A stretch of 64,000 nt of DNA from Bacterioplanoides pacificum (lineage in GTDB: Bacteria > Pseudomonadota > Gammaproteobacteria > Pseudomonadales > Oceanobacteraceae). Below the pieces are notes generated by a model. It had not been told where the DNA came from and made no database searches. It saw nothing but the letters and a program-made list of their open reading frames with translations. Both the position numbers and the translations under genes were made by a program. Location of the stretch: assembly GCF_042648445.1 (NCBI RefSeq), contig NZ_JBHRYB010000005.1, forward strand, positions 682,001-746,000. The letters are read 5' to 3'. Shown here one piece after another: positions 24,999 through 34,122 of the stretch (within the stretch, counting starts at the first letter, position 1; every line of letters begins with the position of its first letter).

Positions 24999-26342
24999 TT
25001 GAATATCACAGTCGTGGGAACCGGCTACGTCGGTCTGGTTACCGGTGCATGCTTTGCGGAAATGGGAAATACCGTAACCTGCGTCGACACGGATCAGGCA
25101 AAGGTAGCGCGGCTGAATCAGGGCGAAGTCCCAATTTATGAGCCTGGTCTTGATGCCATTGTTCAGAATAACCACAAAGCCGGCCGTCTGAGCTTTACCA
25201 GCTCCCTGTCTGAGGCCATGGCTGATTCTTCGGTGTATTTTATTGCTGTCGGCACACCGCCGGGAGAAGATGGCTCCGCTGATCTGCAATACGTGCTGGA
25301 TGTGGCGCGCCAGATTGGTCAGCATCTCGATAATTATGGCGTTATCGTCAATAAATCCACGGTACCTGTCGGTACGGCAGACAAAGTTCGTGAGGTCGTT
25401 GCGCAGCAATTGGATGAGCGTAATCTGGATATCGCATTTGATGTTGTGTCCAACCCGGAATTCCTCAAAGAAGGCGCGGCCATCGATGATTTTATGCGCC
25501 CCGACCGCATTGTTGTAGGTGTTGAAAGCCCACGCGCCCGGGAAGTTATGGCGGAACTGTATCAGGGATTTTCCCGTAACCACGACAAGCTGATGTTTAT
25601 GGGTGTGCGCGATGCCGAGCTGACCAAATACGCTGCCAACGCCATGCTGGCGACCAAAATTTCGTTTATGAATGAAGTTGCCAATCTGGCAGAGCGTATG
25701 GGCGTCGATATTGAACAGGTGCGTAAAGGCATTGGCTCCGACAGCCGTATTGGTTATTCCTTTATTTACCCGGGCTGTGGCTATGGCGGCTCCTGTTTCC
25801 CGAAAGACGTCAAGGCATTGATGCATATGGGGGATGAGTTCGGCTACCAGACGGATATCCTGTGCAGCGTTGAAGAGCGTAATCAGGCGCAGAAACACCG
25901 GCTGTATGAAAAACTCAGCGAACGTTTTGCCGATGGCTTATCCGGTCGTACCATTGGCGTCTGGGGGCTGGCATTTAAGCCCGGTACCGATGACATGCGC
26001 GAGGCCAGTTCTGTTACACTGATCAACCGCCTGATCGACGCCGGCGCAACTGTGCGGGCTTACGATCCGGTGGCCATGGATGAAGCCCGGCTGCAATTTC
26101 CTGACACAGTTTTCGCGGCCGGAAAACTGGTTTTATGCGAGCATCAGTACGATGCGCTGGCGGATGCGGATGCCATGGTATTGGTGACTGAATGGAAACC
26201 GTTTCGTCAGCCCGATTTTAATGCGATTAAAAAATTACTGAAGCAACCTGTGATCATTGATGGCCGCAATCAATACGATCCGTACAGCCTGAAAGCACAG
26301 GGTTTCGATTACACCGGCATTGGCCGTGACCGTTTAGGATAA
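24999..26342 (+). CDS. ugd: UDP-glucose 6-dehydrogenase
   Basis: This cytoplasmic enzyme oxidises UDP-glucose to UDP-glucuronate with two NAD+, supplying polysaccharide or lipid A modification pathways. The protein is 447 aa. The N-terminal Rossmann motif is VVGTGYVGLVTG, and the catalytic Cys266 lies in GYGGSCFPKDVKAL. The C-terminal UDP-binding domain begins near TIGVWGLAFKPGTDDMREA. The start is TTG at 24999 with AAGGGAAG 7 bases upstream, a non-ATG start supported by the family N-terminus. It lies 2 bases before gspE, so it may share a transcript with the secretion operon, although no functional link is evident. Confidence 0.95.
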   Translation: MNITVVGTGYVGLVTGACFAEMGNTVTCVDTDQAKVARLNQGEVPIYEPGLDAIVQNNHKAGRLSFTSSLSEAMADSSVYFIAVGTPPGEDGSADLQYVLDVARQIGQHLDNYGVIVNKSTVPVGTADKVREVVAQQLDERNLDIAFDVVSNPEFLKEGAAIDDFMRPDRIVVGVESPRAREVMAELYQGFSRNHDKLMFMGVRDAELTKYAANAMLATKISFMNEVANLAERMGVDIEQVRKGIGSDSRIGYSFIYPGCGYGGSCFPKDVKALMHMGDEFGYQTDILCSVEERNQAQKHRLYEKLSERFADGLSGRTIGVWGLAFKPGTDDMREASSVTLINRLIDAGATVRAYDPVAMDEARLQFPDTVFAAGKLVLCEHQYDALADADAMVLVTEWKPFRQPDFNAIKKLLKQPVIIDGRNQYDPYSLKAQGFDYTGIGRDRLG

Positions 26343-26344
26343 TT

Positions 26345-27904
26345 ATGACAGGCACCACGACAAACGAGCCACAACAGGACTCGGAACTGCCTGATGTTCA
26401 GCCTGCCGTGGCCGAACAAGGAGCCCCACAAAGCACACACATCAGCAATCGCCTGCCATTTGGCTTTGCCAAACGCTTTGGCGTGTTGGTGGAAGGCACC
26501 GCCGAACAGCTGACCCTGATTCACAAAGAAGGGGTGCGTGGCGATGTGATTATGGAAGCGCAGCGCTTTTTATCAGCGCCGTTTCGCCTCGAAGTGGTGA
26601 ACGACGACGAATTTGATCGCCGCCTGGGACTCGCTTACCAGAGTGACAGCTCAGAAGCCATGGAAATGGTGGAAGGTCTGGGCGATGAAATGGACCTGGC
26701 CAGCCTGGCCGATTCCGTCCCGGAAACGGAAGACTTGCTGGAGCAGGAGGGCGATGCGCCGATCATTCGCCTGATTAACGCTTTGCTGACGGAGGCGGTC
26801 AAGGAAAATGCCTCGGATATTCACGTTGAAACCTATGAGAAGCGCTTAATTGTGCGCTTCCGGGTCGATGGTGTCTTACGTGAAGTGGTACAGCCCAAGC
26901 GGGCGCTGGCCGCTTTATTGATCTCCCGGATCAAGGTGATGGCGAAACTCGATATCGCTGAAAAGCGGGTGCCGCAGGATGGCCGTATTGCCTTACGCAT
27001 CGGTGGCCGGGAAGTCGACGTGCGGGTATCGACGATGCCTTCTCAGCACGGCGAGCGCATTGTAATGCGGTTACTCGACAAACAGGCCGGGCGTCTGGGC
27101 CTGGGCCAGCTGGGGATGTCAACACGCGATTTATCAACGTTGCGTAACATCATTTCCAAGCCCCACGGCATTATTCTGGTTACCGGTCCTACTGGTTCCG
27201 GTAAAACCACCACCTTGTATGGCGCATTAAGCGATTTAAATGAAACCAGCCGTAATATTCTGACGGTTGAAGATCCGGTGGAATACAGCCTGCCGGGGAT
27301 TGGCCAGACCCAGGTCAACACTAAAGTGGATATGACCTTTGCCAAAGGTCTGCGTGCCATTTTACGTCAGGACCCGGACGTGGTCATGATTGGTGAGATC
27401 CGTGACCTGGAGACCGTGGAAATTGCCATTCAGGCATCACTGACCGGTCACCTGGTATTGTCGACATTACACACCAACACCGCTGTGGGTGCGATTACCC
27501 GGTTGCAGGACATGGGGGTTGAACCTTTCCTGTTGTCCTCCTCTCTGATTGGCGTTATTGCCCAGCGCCTGGTCCGGGTATTGTGCGAAGACTGTAAAGT
27601 GCCCGGTGAGGCCGATGCCACAGAATGTGAGTTGCTGGGAGCTGACCCGGCACAACCGCCGGTTATCTATCACGCCAAAGGCTGCGAAAAATGCAATCAG
27701 CTGGGTTATCGCGGACGTCAGGGGATTTATGAAATCATTGAAATTGATGAACAGCTGAAAACCCAGATCCACGATAAAGCCGGTGAGCAGGAACTTGAGC
27801 AGTATGCCCGCAAACTGGGCCCCAGCATCCGTCAGGATGGTATTCGTAAAGTTCTGGCCGGCAGCACCACCATTGAAGAGCTGTTACGGGTAGCCAAGGG
27901 TTAA
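26345..27904 (+). CDS. gspE: Type II secretion ATPase GspE
   Basis: GspE is the cytoplasmic hexameric ATPase that powers pseudopilus assembly of the type II secretion system, docked to GspL. The protein is 519 aa. The N-terminal GspL-interacting domain (about 30-110) follows a low-complexity head. Walker A is GPTGSGKTTT with Lys287. The Asp box is in ILTVEDPVEYSLPG, Walker B in RQDPDVVMIGEIRD and the His box in TGHLVLSTLHTN. A tetracysteine zinc motif (CEDC near 418 and CEKC about 30 residues later) is the mark of GspE rather than PilT. It is the first gsp gene here; gspC and gspD are not upstream, where ugd is found instead. Confidence 0.96.
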   Translation: MTGTTTNEPQQDSELPDVQPAVAEQGAPQSTHISNRLPFGFAKRFGVLVEGTAEQLTLIHKEGVRGDVIMEAQRFLSAPFRLEVVNDDEFDRRLGLAYQSDSSEAMEMVEGLGDEMDLASLADSVPETEDLLEQEGDAPIIRLINALLTEAVKENASDIHVETYEKRLIVRFRVDGVLREVVQPKRALAALLISRIKVMAKLDIAEKRVPQDGRIALRIGGREVDVRVSTMPSQHGERIVMRLLDKQAGRLGLGQLGMSTRDLSTLRNIISKPHGIILVTGPTGSGKTTTLYGALSDLNETSRNILTVEDPVEYSLPGIGQTQVNTKVDMTFAKGLRAILRQDPDVVMIGEIRDLETVEIAIQASLTGHLVLSTLHTNTAVGAITRLQDMGVEPFLLSSSLIGVIAQRLVRVLCEDCKVPGEADATECELLGADPAQPPVIYHAKGCEKCNQLGYRGRQGIYEIIEIDEQLKTQIHDKAGEQELEQYARKLGPSIRQDGIRKVLAGSTTIEELLRVAKG

Positions 27905-27906
27905 CT

Positions 27907-29124
27907 ATGGCGGCTTTTGAATATCAGGCGCTGGATGCCAGAGGCAAACAGCAAAAAGGGGTAATGGAAGCGGACAGCGCCCGCCAGATTCGCCAGCAAT
28001 TGCGCGAAAAAGGCTGGATGCCATTGTCGGTGGAAATTACCGCCAGCAAAAACAAATCCCAGAGCAGTGGTTTGTTTCATCGTGGGCCGTCATTATCGGT
28101 GCCGGATCTGGCGCTGATAACACGCCAGCTGGCGACGCTGATTCAGGCAGGTTTACCGATTGATGAATCGTTACGGGCGCTGTCTGAACAGACCGGCAAA
28201 CAAAAAATCAAAGCCATGATTCTGGCGATTCGTTCCAAGGTTCTTGAAGGTTATACCCTGGCCAAGGCACTGGAAGAATATCCGCGTGCTTTTCCCCATC
28301 TGTACCGCTCGACGGTCGCCGCTGGCGAACACGCCGGGCATCTGGATGGTGTGCTGAATCGCCTGGCCGATTACACCGAAGCGCGTCAACAGTCGGACCA
28401 GAAGATCAAATTAGCCGCCATGTATCCCATGATTCTGTCAATCGTGGCAATTGGTATTGTTGTGGGGCTGCTGACCTATGTGGTGCCGGACATCGTTGAG
28501 GTGTTTGTTAAAAACGGTCAGGAATTACCGGGTTTAACCCAGTTTATGCTCAGTCTCAGCCACCTGATCAGTAATTACGGCTTATACCTGCTGGGGCTGC
28601 TAGTCATTGCTCTGGTGCTGTTTAACCGGGCGCTGAAAAAGGAAGGTTTCCGTCGTCGTTACCATCAGTTTTTATTGCGCCTGCCGGGCCTCGGTGGTTT
28701 CGTGCGCAGCGCCAATACCGCCCGCTTTGGCAGTACTCTGGCCATTCTGACATCCAGTGGTGTGCCCCTGGTCGAAGCGATGCGCATTGCCAGTCAGGTG
28801 GTCAGCAATATTCCGATTCAGACGTCGCTCAGTGGTGCGACGGTGGCGGTCAGCGAAGGCGGCAGCCTGCATCAGGCACTAGCGGAGACTGGCCACTTTT
28901 CGCCCATCATGCTGCATATGATTGCCAGTGGTGAAAACAGCGGTGAACTGGACGCCATGCTGGCCCGGACGGCACAACAACAGGAAACCACGCTGGAGAA
29001 TACTGTCTCGGCGCTGGTGAAAATTTTTGAGCCCATGATGTTATTGACCATGGGCGCCATCGTCGCATTAATTGTGGCGGCGATTATGTTACCCATTCTT
29101 GAATTGCAACAAATGGTTCGTTAG
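27907..29124 (+). CDS. gspF: Type II secretion inner-membrane protein GspF
   Basis: GspF is the polytopic platform protein of the type II secretion assembly machine. The protein is 405 aa. Two homologous cytoplasmic helical domains are present: one about 70-170, with LALITRQLATLIQAGLPI, and one about 270-370, with FGSTLAILTSSGVPLVEAM. Membrane segments lie at about 170-195, 218-240 and 375-398. It starts 2 bases after the gspE stop, the expected gspE-gspF order. Confidence 0.96.
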   Translation: MAAFEYQALDARGKQQKGVMEADSARQIRQQLREKGWMPLSVEITASKNKSQSSGLFHRGPSLSVPDLALITRQLATLIQAGLPIDESLRALSEQTGKQKIKAMILAIRSKVLEGYTLAKALEEYPRAFPHLYRSTVAAGEHAGHLDGVLNRLADYTEARQQSDQKIKLAAMYPMILSIVAIGIVVGLLTYVVPDIVEVFVKNGQELPGLTQFMLSLSHLISNYGLYLLGLLVIALVLFNRALKKEGFRRRYHQFLLRLPGLGGFVRSANTARFGSTLAILTSSGVPLVEAMRIASQVVSNIPIQTSLSGATVAVSEGGSLHQALAETGHFSPIMLHMIASGENSGELDAMLARTAQQQETTLENTVSALVKIFEPMMLLTMGAIVALIVAAIMLPILELQQMVR

Positions 29125-29136
29125 GAGCAAACAACA

Positions 29137-29571
29137 ATGCAAGTAAGTGCAAAAAAAACTCGCGGCTTTACTCTGTTAGAAGTGATGGTGGTACTGGCTA
29201 TTATCGGCGGTATCATGGCATTAGTGGGAGCTAATATTCTTGGTTCCGCCTCAGAAGCCAATATCAAAACCACCAAAAGCCAGATGAAACTGATCGAGGG
29301 GGCGCTGGATCTGTACAAGCTGGATAATTATCAATACCCAACCACAGAGCAGGGCCTGGAAGCGCTGATCAGCAAACCCAGCAGCTCTCCGGAACCGAAA
29401 AATTATAAATCGGGTGGTTATATGAAAGGCAGCAAAGTGCCAACCGATGCCTGGGGTAATGAGTTCCTGTATTTCCGTGAAAAAGCCAATAAGTACGAAA
29501 TTGTCTCACTGGGCGCCGATGGTGTAGAAGGCGGCGAAGAAGACGGCGCTGACATCAGCAGCAACGATTGA
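29137..29571 (+). CDS. gspG: Major pseudopilin GspG
   Basis: GspG is the main building block of the type II secretion pseudopilus. The protein is 144 aa. The class III leader MQVSAKKTRG is cut by the prepilin peptidase before FTLLEVMVVLAIIGG, with Glu at mature position 5 and the hydrophobic helix following. The C-terminal part has the GspG-specific YPTTEQGLEALI and a calcium-site-like acidic tail (LGADGVEGGEEDGADISSND). GGAGC lies 10-14 bases before the ATG. It overlaps gspH by 4 bases if the TTG start of gspH is used. Confidence 0.96.
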   Translation: MQVSAKKTRGFTLLEVMVVLAIIGGIMALVGANILGSASEANIKTTKSQMKLIEGALDLYKLDNYQYPTTEQGLEALISKPSSSPEPKNYKSGGYMKGSKVPTDAWGNEFLYFREKANKYEIVSLGADGVEGGEEDGADISSND

Positions 29572-30188
29572 TTGCGGCGGTTATTGTGCACCCGTCAAAA
29601 CCATCCATTTTAAGCCGGCGTTCTGCCGGCTTTACCTTGCTGGAGGTTCTGGTTGTACTGGCCATCATCGGTGGTCTGATGTCGATTGCAACCTTTACCT
29701 CCAGCAGTAATCCGGCTCAGGAGGAGACGGAGCAGTTTGCCCGCCAGCTCACGGTACTGCTCGAAGCGTATCGTGAAGATGCCGTGTTTCAGAATGTTGA
29801 TTTTGGCGTGGCAATGGACCTGCAGGAGCTGATGTTGCTGTCCTATCTGGATGTCAACAGTCAGCAGGTACGGGCAATGGATGGCAAAGAGCAGGCGAAA
29901 GTGGCTAAAAACCCCTGGCAGCCCCATAACTCCGGGCCGCTGAAAAAAGAACTGCAGGCGCCGGAAACAATCGAGTTCCGATTGTTAATTGAAGAGCAGG
30001 AAATCGATTTTGATGAGTTGCTGGAAGAGGACAGCGGCCCGAAGCCGGCCTTATTGTTTTTATCCTCCGATGAATACACACCGTTTGTGCTCGAGCTGAG
30101 TCACCGCCAGGACAACAGTTTTATTGTGCGTCTGCGCGGTGATGGTTTTAGCCCGCTTTATACCGAAGTGGAGCGTTATGAAGATTAA
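29568..30188 (+). CDS. gspH: Minor pseudopilin GspH
   Basis: This is a minor pseudopilin of the type II system. The leader ends in RRSAG and cleavage is expected before FTLLEVLVVLAIIGGLM (Gly21 from the TTG start). The mature part is about 185 residues with a beta-rich globular domain. The start is uncertain: TTG at 29568 overlaps the gspG stop, and GTG at 29586 would give a 15-residue leader, nearer to what is usual. Neither has an obvious Shine-Dalgarno. Position in the operon and the pilin motif make the assignment solid even though GspH globular domains are poorly conserved. Confidence 0.88.
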   Translation: MIAAVIVHPSKPSILSRRSAGFTLLEVLVVLAIIGGLMSIATFTSSSNPAQEETEQFARQLTVLLEAYREDAVFQNVDFGVAMDLQELMLLSYLDVNSQQVRAMDGKEQAKVAKNPWQPHNSGPLKKELQAPETIEFRLLIEEQEIDFDELLEEDSGPKPALLFLSSDEYTPFVLELSHRQDNSFIVRLRGDGFSPLYTEVERYED

Positions 30189-30552
30189 ACGCCGTCAGCA
30201 GCAGGGTTTTACCTTACTGGAAGTGATGATCGCGGTTACCGTGTTTGCGGTTATTGCCACCACCATCAGTCAGACCACCAGTCAGAGTGTCGGCAACTTG
30301 TTGTACCTGCAGGATAAAACCCTTGCGTCCTTTGTGGCGGAGAACCAGCTGACCGATATCCGCCTGAATGGCTTTCCCGCTATTGGTGACCGCAATGACG
30401 TGGTGGATATGGCGGGCCGTGAGTGGCGGGTTAACACCAAAGTTGAAAACACCCAGCTACCGGATACCCGGCGGGTAACGGTATCGGTTGCTGCGCTGGA
30501 AAACAAAGAAGCCAATCTGGCCAGTATCGCCACGATTGTAGGGAAATACTGA
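30178..30552 (+). CDS. gspI: Minor pseudopilin GspI
   Basis: This is a minor pseudopilin of the GspI-J-K tip complex. The start is ATG at 30178, inside the end of gspH (11-base overlap), with GTGGAG about 5 bases upstream; the frame is open further upstream but that part is gspH sequence. The protein is 124 aa. The leader MKIKRRQQQG is cut before FTLLEVMIAVTVFAVIA, and the C-terminal domain contains the characteristic ENQLTDIRLNGFP segment. Confidence 0.93.
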   Translation: MKIKRRQQQGFTLLEVMIAVTVFAVIATTISQTTSQSVGNLLYLQDKTLASFVAENQLTDIRLNGFPAIGDRNDVVDMAGREWRVNTKVENTQLPDTRRVTVSVAALENKEANLASIATIVGKY

Positions 30553-31280
30553 TGCAGCGACCGGGTGGATTTACCTTACTCGAAGTACTGGTTGCGGTGG
30601 CCATTACCGCCATGCTGGGTGTGGGTGCCAGCCAGCTGCTGCGCAGTGTGATCGACACCAAAGAAGCCACGGATATCACCTCCGAGCAACTGATCAGTCT
30701 GCAGCGCTTTAATCAGGTGGTCAGCCGCGATATGGAACAGTTTATTAACCGCTCGGTACGGGATCAGTACGGTGATTCTCAGGCATCACTGATTCTCGAC
30801 AATGGTGAATACCCGATTGAATTCACCCGTGCCGGCTGGCGTAACTCTCCGGTAGCCAGTAATCCACGCAGTACCCTGCAACGGGTAGCTTATCGCCTGG
30901 AGGCGCTCGACAGCGACGCCTGCAAACCAGCGCGCGAACGTTTATTGCGCTGGGGAATGGCGGAGCCGGAGGGCGATTGCCTGGTACGTTATTTCTGGCG
31001 CGTGCTCGACCGCACCAGTGACTCTGAGCCCGCGGCTCAGGTGGTACTGGAACAGATTACTCTGCTGGAAATGGAAGTGCTGGCAGAAAAACAAAGCGCC
31101 ACGCCTCAGGCTTCTGGCTCAACTCCACCGGAGCGAGACTGGTTCAGTTCATGGCCGGCACTGCAGGGCGGCAATGGTGAAAATGATGTGCCGGTTGCGA
31201 TCCGCTGGCGGTTTGAACTGCCGCGTATCGGAGAGCTGGAACGCACCTGGTTGCTGGCCCACGACGGGGAATTGCAATGA
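30552..31280 (+). CDS. gspJ: Minor pseudopilin GspJ
   Basis: This is a minor pseudopilin of the tip complex. The protein is 242 aa. A very short leader, MQRPGG, precedes FTLLEVLVAVAITAMLG. The following SLQRFNQVVSRDMEQFINRSVRD region and the VAYRLEALDSDACKPARERL segment fit the GspJ family. It is coupled to gspI by a one-base stop/start overlap. Confidence 0.93.
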   Translation: MQRPGGFTLLEVLVAVAITAMLGVGASQLLRSVIDTKEATDITSEQLISLQRFNQVVSRDMEQFINRSVRDQYGDSQASLILDNGEYPIEFTRAGWRNSPVASNPRSTLQRVAYRLEALDSDACKPARERLLRWGMAEPEGDCLVRYFWRVLDRTSDSEPAAQVVLEQITLLEMEVLAEKQSATPQASGSTPPERDWFSSWPALQGGNGENDVPVAIRWRFELPRIGELERTWLLAHDGELQ

Positions 31281-32338
31281 CACTGTTGATGCGCCGTCCG
31301 CGCCCGGTTTCGCTGCAGCGTCAGCAGGGGTTAGCACTGATTATGGTGCTGCTGGTATTCGCCGTGGTGTCGGTGTTGGCAACGGCTATTATCGACCGTC
31401 AGGCCACCGATATTCAGCGCAGCGGTAATATGTTTACGTTGCAACAAACCCGGGCGTTCACTTATGGCGCCGAGCAGGCGGTGCGCACCGGTTTGTATCT
31501 CGACTGGAAAGCCGATAAAGAAAAAGATCATGGCAACGAAGAATGGGCAAAACCAAGAAGCTTTCCTCTCGAGCCCGGGAAAATTTACGTTTCTATCCGC
31601 GATGCTCAGGGGCGGTTTAATCTCAACAGCATGGCGGCCGAAGCGGCAAATAAAACCCTGCAAACCAAACGTTTTGCCAACTTGTTAAATATTCTCGGGC
31701 TGGATGTGCAGCTGGCCTCCCGTGTCAGTCGCTGGATGGATAAAAACAGCCAGGCCGACGACGTGTATCAGGCGCAGGAGCCACCGTACCGCGCCGCCTA
31801 TCAGGGCTGTAAACACGTATCGGAACTACTGCTGATCGAGGAGTTAGATCAGCAAACCTATCAGGCGTTGTTGCCGTATGTGTCCTGCCTGCCATTTGAC
31901 GTGCAACTGAATGTTAATACTGCCAGTGCTGCCGTGCTGGCATCGCTGGCTTCCGGGCTGACGTTGCAGGATGGTGCCAGCCTGGTGAGCGCCCGCACGG
32001 ATAAAGGCTACAGCAGTGTCGATGAATTCTGGAATCAGAGTATTCTCGAACGTTATACTCAACCGCAGCCTGCTGGCGACAAACAGCCGCCGGCAACGGA
32101 AAAATGGGACAAAGGCGCGTTCAGTATCAACAGTGAATATTTTGAGATGTTTGCCCGGGTCGATCTTAACGATCGCTATGCCACCAGCGAAGCATTAATC
32201 CGGCGCGACAAAAACGATGCCCGTATGACGGTGTTGTATCGTGACTATTCACGCCGCGAAGAGAAACCCGTGGCGCCGCAAGCCGGCGACAGCGGACAGA
32301 ATTCAGCATCAATTCCCCCGGCCGCTGGTCAGCCTTAA
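31277..32338 (+). CDS. gspK: Minor pseudopilin GspK
   Basis: GspK is the pseudopilus tip subunit. The protein is 353 aa, much larger than the other pseudopilins, as is normal. The leader ends in RQQG (Gly18) before LALIMVLLVFAVVSVLATA. The usual Glu at mature position 5 is absent (LALIM), as in all GspK proteins. The large alpha-helical insert carries VNTASAAVLASLASGL, a helix-hairpin-helix-like GspK feature. It overlaps gspJ by 4 bases. Confidence 0.94.
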   Translation: MTLLMRRPRPVSLQRQQGLALIMVLLVFAVVSVLATAIIDRQATDIQRSGNMFTLQQTRAFTYGAEQAVRTGLYLDWKADKEKDHGNEEWAKPRSFPLEPGKIYVSIRDAQGRFNLNSMAAEAANKTLQTKRFANLLNILGLDVQLASRVSRWMDKNSQADDVYQAQEPPYRAAYQGCKHVSELLLIEELDQQTYQALLPYVSCLPFDVQLNVNTASAAVLASLASGLTLQDGASLVSARTDKGYSSVDEFWNQSILERYTQPQPAGDKQPPATEKWDKGAFSINSEYFEMFARVDLNDRYATSEALIRRDKNDARMTVLYRDYSRREEKPVAPQAGDSGQNSASIPPAAGQP

Positions 32339-32368
32339 GGGCCGGGTCAAGCAGAGTAAGCAGATAAC

Positions 32369-33574
32369 ATGGAAACAAAAAAGGTTCAGTGGCAAAGCGC
32401 ACAAGGCTGCTGGTTAGTCGGAGGCCTGCACGATGATTTACTCCAGCAGGGTGTTCCTCTGGAGCAATGGGCTGAGGGACAGCCGGACCTGGTGTCCGTT
32501 ACCCTGGTGCTGGCCGCCAGTAACTATTCCACGCACTGGGTGGCGATGCCCGGCGTCAATCAGCGCAATCTGGCCAAAGCGCTGCCGTTTGCGCTGGAAG
32601 AGTTCCTGATTGAAGACGTTGATCAGTACCTGGTGGTGCCTGCCGGTAAAGCCGATAAAAAAGTGCGCGCCTATGCCGTAGCGGCCGATCTGATTGAGCG
32701 GCTGCTGCAGGAGTGTGAGCTGCATCATGTTCAGGTGCGTGAGTTAATTCCCGAAACCAGTCTGTTGCCACAAACGCACCTGCTGCGTCATCAGGGTGAC
32801 GGCTGGCAGCTGTTATTGCCCGGGCACTTTGAAGGCTGGATTCCGGCAAGCGCATTAACCCCGGTACTGGAAAGCCTGCTGGATGATTATCGCGCTGATA
32901 CGCTGGCGGTGTGGTCGGATGGGCTGGATCAGGCCAAGATGATCAAAAGCAGTCTGGAGACCGGTTTTGCCGATGTTTTTGGTGAAATCGATTTGCTCGC
33001 CAGTACCTGTGATGAACAAATAGAAAGCAACCTGGAAAACAAAACCTGCAGTCTGCTGGTTGGCCGCTACCAGGTGCGTGAAACCCGGCAGGACAAACCG
33101 GCTGCCTGGTGGAGTTCGCTGGCTGCTCTGGCGGCAGTTTGGCTGGTTCTGCTGGCCGGGTATCTGTTTATTGATAACAGCGCGTTGCAGGCTCAGGAAA
33201 AAGAAGTGCGCCAGGCTGCCAATGCTCTGTATAAACAACTTTTCCCGGGCGAGCGCATTCGCTCTCTGGATCGTCAGTTCCGCGAAAAACTGGCCGGCGG
33301 AGGCTCCTCCGGCGATGCCGGCTTTATTCAGCTGGTTAACACCACCTCGAAAGTGTATGCCGCCAAAGGTTTGCAGCAGAAAGTGCAGTTGCAATCGATG
33401 CGTTTCAGTGAACGTCTGAATGAACTCCTGATTGAGGTGCGGGCCAGTAGCCTGGCTGAGCTGCAGCAACTGAAGCAGGCGCTGGAGCAAGAAGGCCTTA
33501 GTGCCGAAGTAGCCTCGGCGACGAACGATAAAAACGGCGTCAAAGGGCGCCTGAAAGTGGGAGGTGCAGCATGA
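32369..33574 (+). CDS. gspL: Type II secretion protein GspL
   Basis: GspL is an inner-membrane protein that holds GspE at the membrane. The protein is 401 aa. The N-terminal actin-like cytoplasmic domain (about 1-235) includes VAMPGVNQRNLAKALPFALEE. A single membrane helix lies at about 246-267 (SLAALAAVWLVLLAGYLFI), followed by a periplasmic ferredoxin-like domain to the end. The start codon is ATG, 30 bases after gspK. It overlaps gspM by 4 bases. Confidence 0.93.
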   Translation: METKKVQWQSAQGCWLVGGLHDDLLQQGVPLEQWAEGQPDLVSVTLVLAASNYSTHWVAMPGVNQRNLAKALPFALEEFLIEDVDQYLVVPAGKADKKVRAYAVAADLIERLLQECELHHVQVRELIPETSLLPQTHLLRHQGDGWQLLLPGHFEGWIPASALTPVLESLLDDYRADTLAVWSDGLDQAKMIKSSLETGFADVFGEIDLLASTCDEQIESNLENKTCSLLVGRYQVRETRQDKPAAWWSSLAALAAVWLVLLAGYLFIDNSALQAQEKEVRQAANALYKQLFPGERIRSLDRQFREKLAGGGSSGDAGFIQLVNTTSKVYAAKGLQQKVQLQSMRFSERLNELLIEVRASSLAELQQLKQALEQEGLSAEVASATNDKNGVKGRLKVGGAA

Positions 33575-34074
33575 ATCGCATGGAGCAACTGAAACAACAG
33601 TTCAGCAATCATCCTCAGGTTCAGGCAGCCAAAAACTGGTATCACACACTGCCTGGCCGCGATCAGCTGATCGTCAGGGCGGTTGCTGCGCTGGTCGTGG
33701 CGGCGCTGGTGTTTTTGCTGATCTACGCGCCACTGATTAAGCAGCAGCGCAGCCTCAGCAGCAAACTTGATCGTGCGGTCGCCAGCTACAATCGCATCGC
33801 TGACAATGCCCATAAATTTGGTAGTGCGGGAACTTCTTCCGGCCCGGTCTTGTCTGTGGTTACTCAGCAGGCGCGTAAAAGTGGCATCACTCTCAGTCGT
33901 TATGAGCAGGATGGCAAAGGATTGCGCGTTTGGGTGGATAAAGTTGCCTTCGATGACGCCATTAGCTGGCTGGAGAATCTGCAGGCAGGCCAGGGCATCC
34001 GGGTGAGTCAGATCAACATCGAACGTAAAGACAATCCGGGCTGGGTGGACGTGCGTGCCACACTGACCCCATAA
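33571..34074 (+). CDS. gspM: Type II secretion protein GspM
   Basis: GspM is a small bitopic inner-membrane partner of GspL. The protein is 167 aa: a cytoplasmic N-terminus ending in HTLPGRDQ, one membrane helix (about 33-53), and a periplasmic ferredoxin-like domain with SGITLSRYEQDG. It is the last gsp gene in the operon; no gspN follows. A GCCCGG/CCGGGC hairpin lies at 34091-34108 between it and gorA, without a T-run. Confidence 0.92.
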   Translation: MNRMEQLKQQFSNHPQVQAAKNWYHTLPGRDQLIVRAVAALVVAALVFLLIYAPLIKQQRSLSSKLDRAVASYNRIADNAHKFGSAGTSSGPVLSVVTQQARKSGITLSRYEQDGKGLRVWVDKVAFDDAISWLENLQAGQGIRVSQINIERKDNPGWVDVRATLTP

Positions 34075-34122
34075 ATTTCCTTATTCTGATGCCCGGTGCT
34101 TGCCGGGCTGGAGCAATAACAC

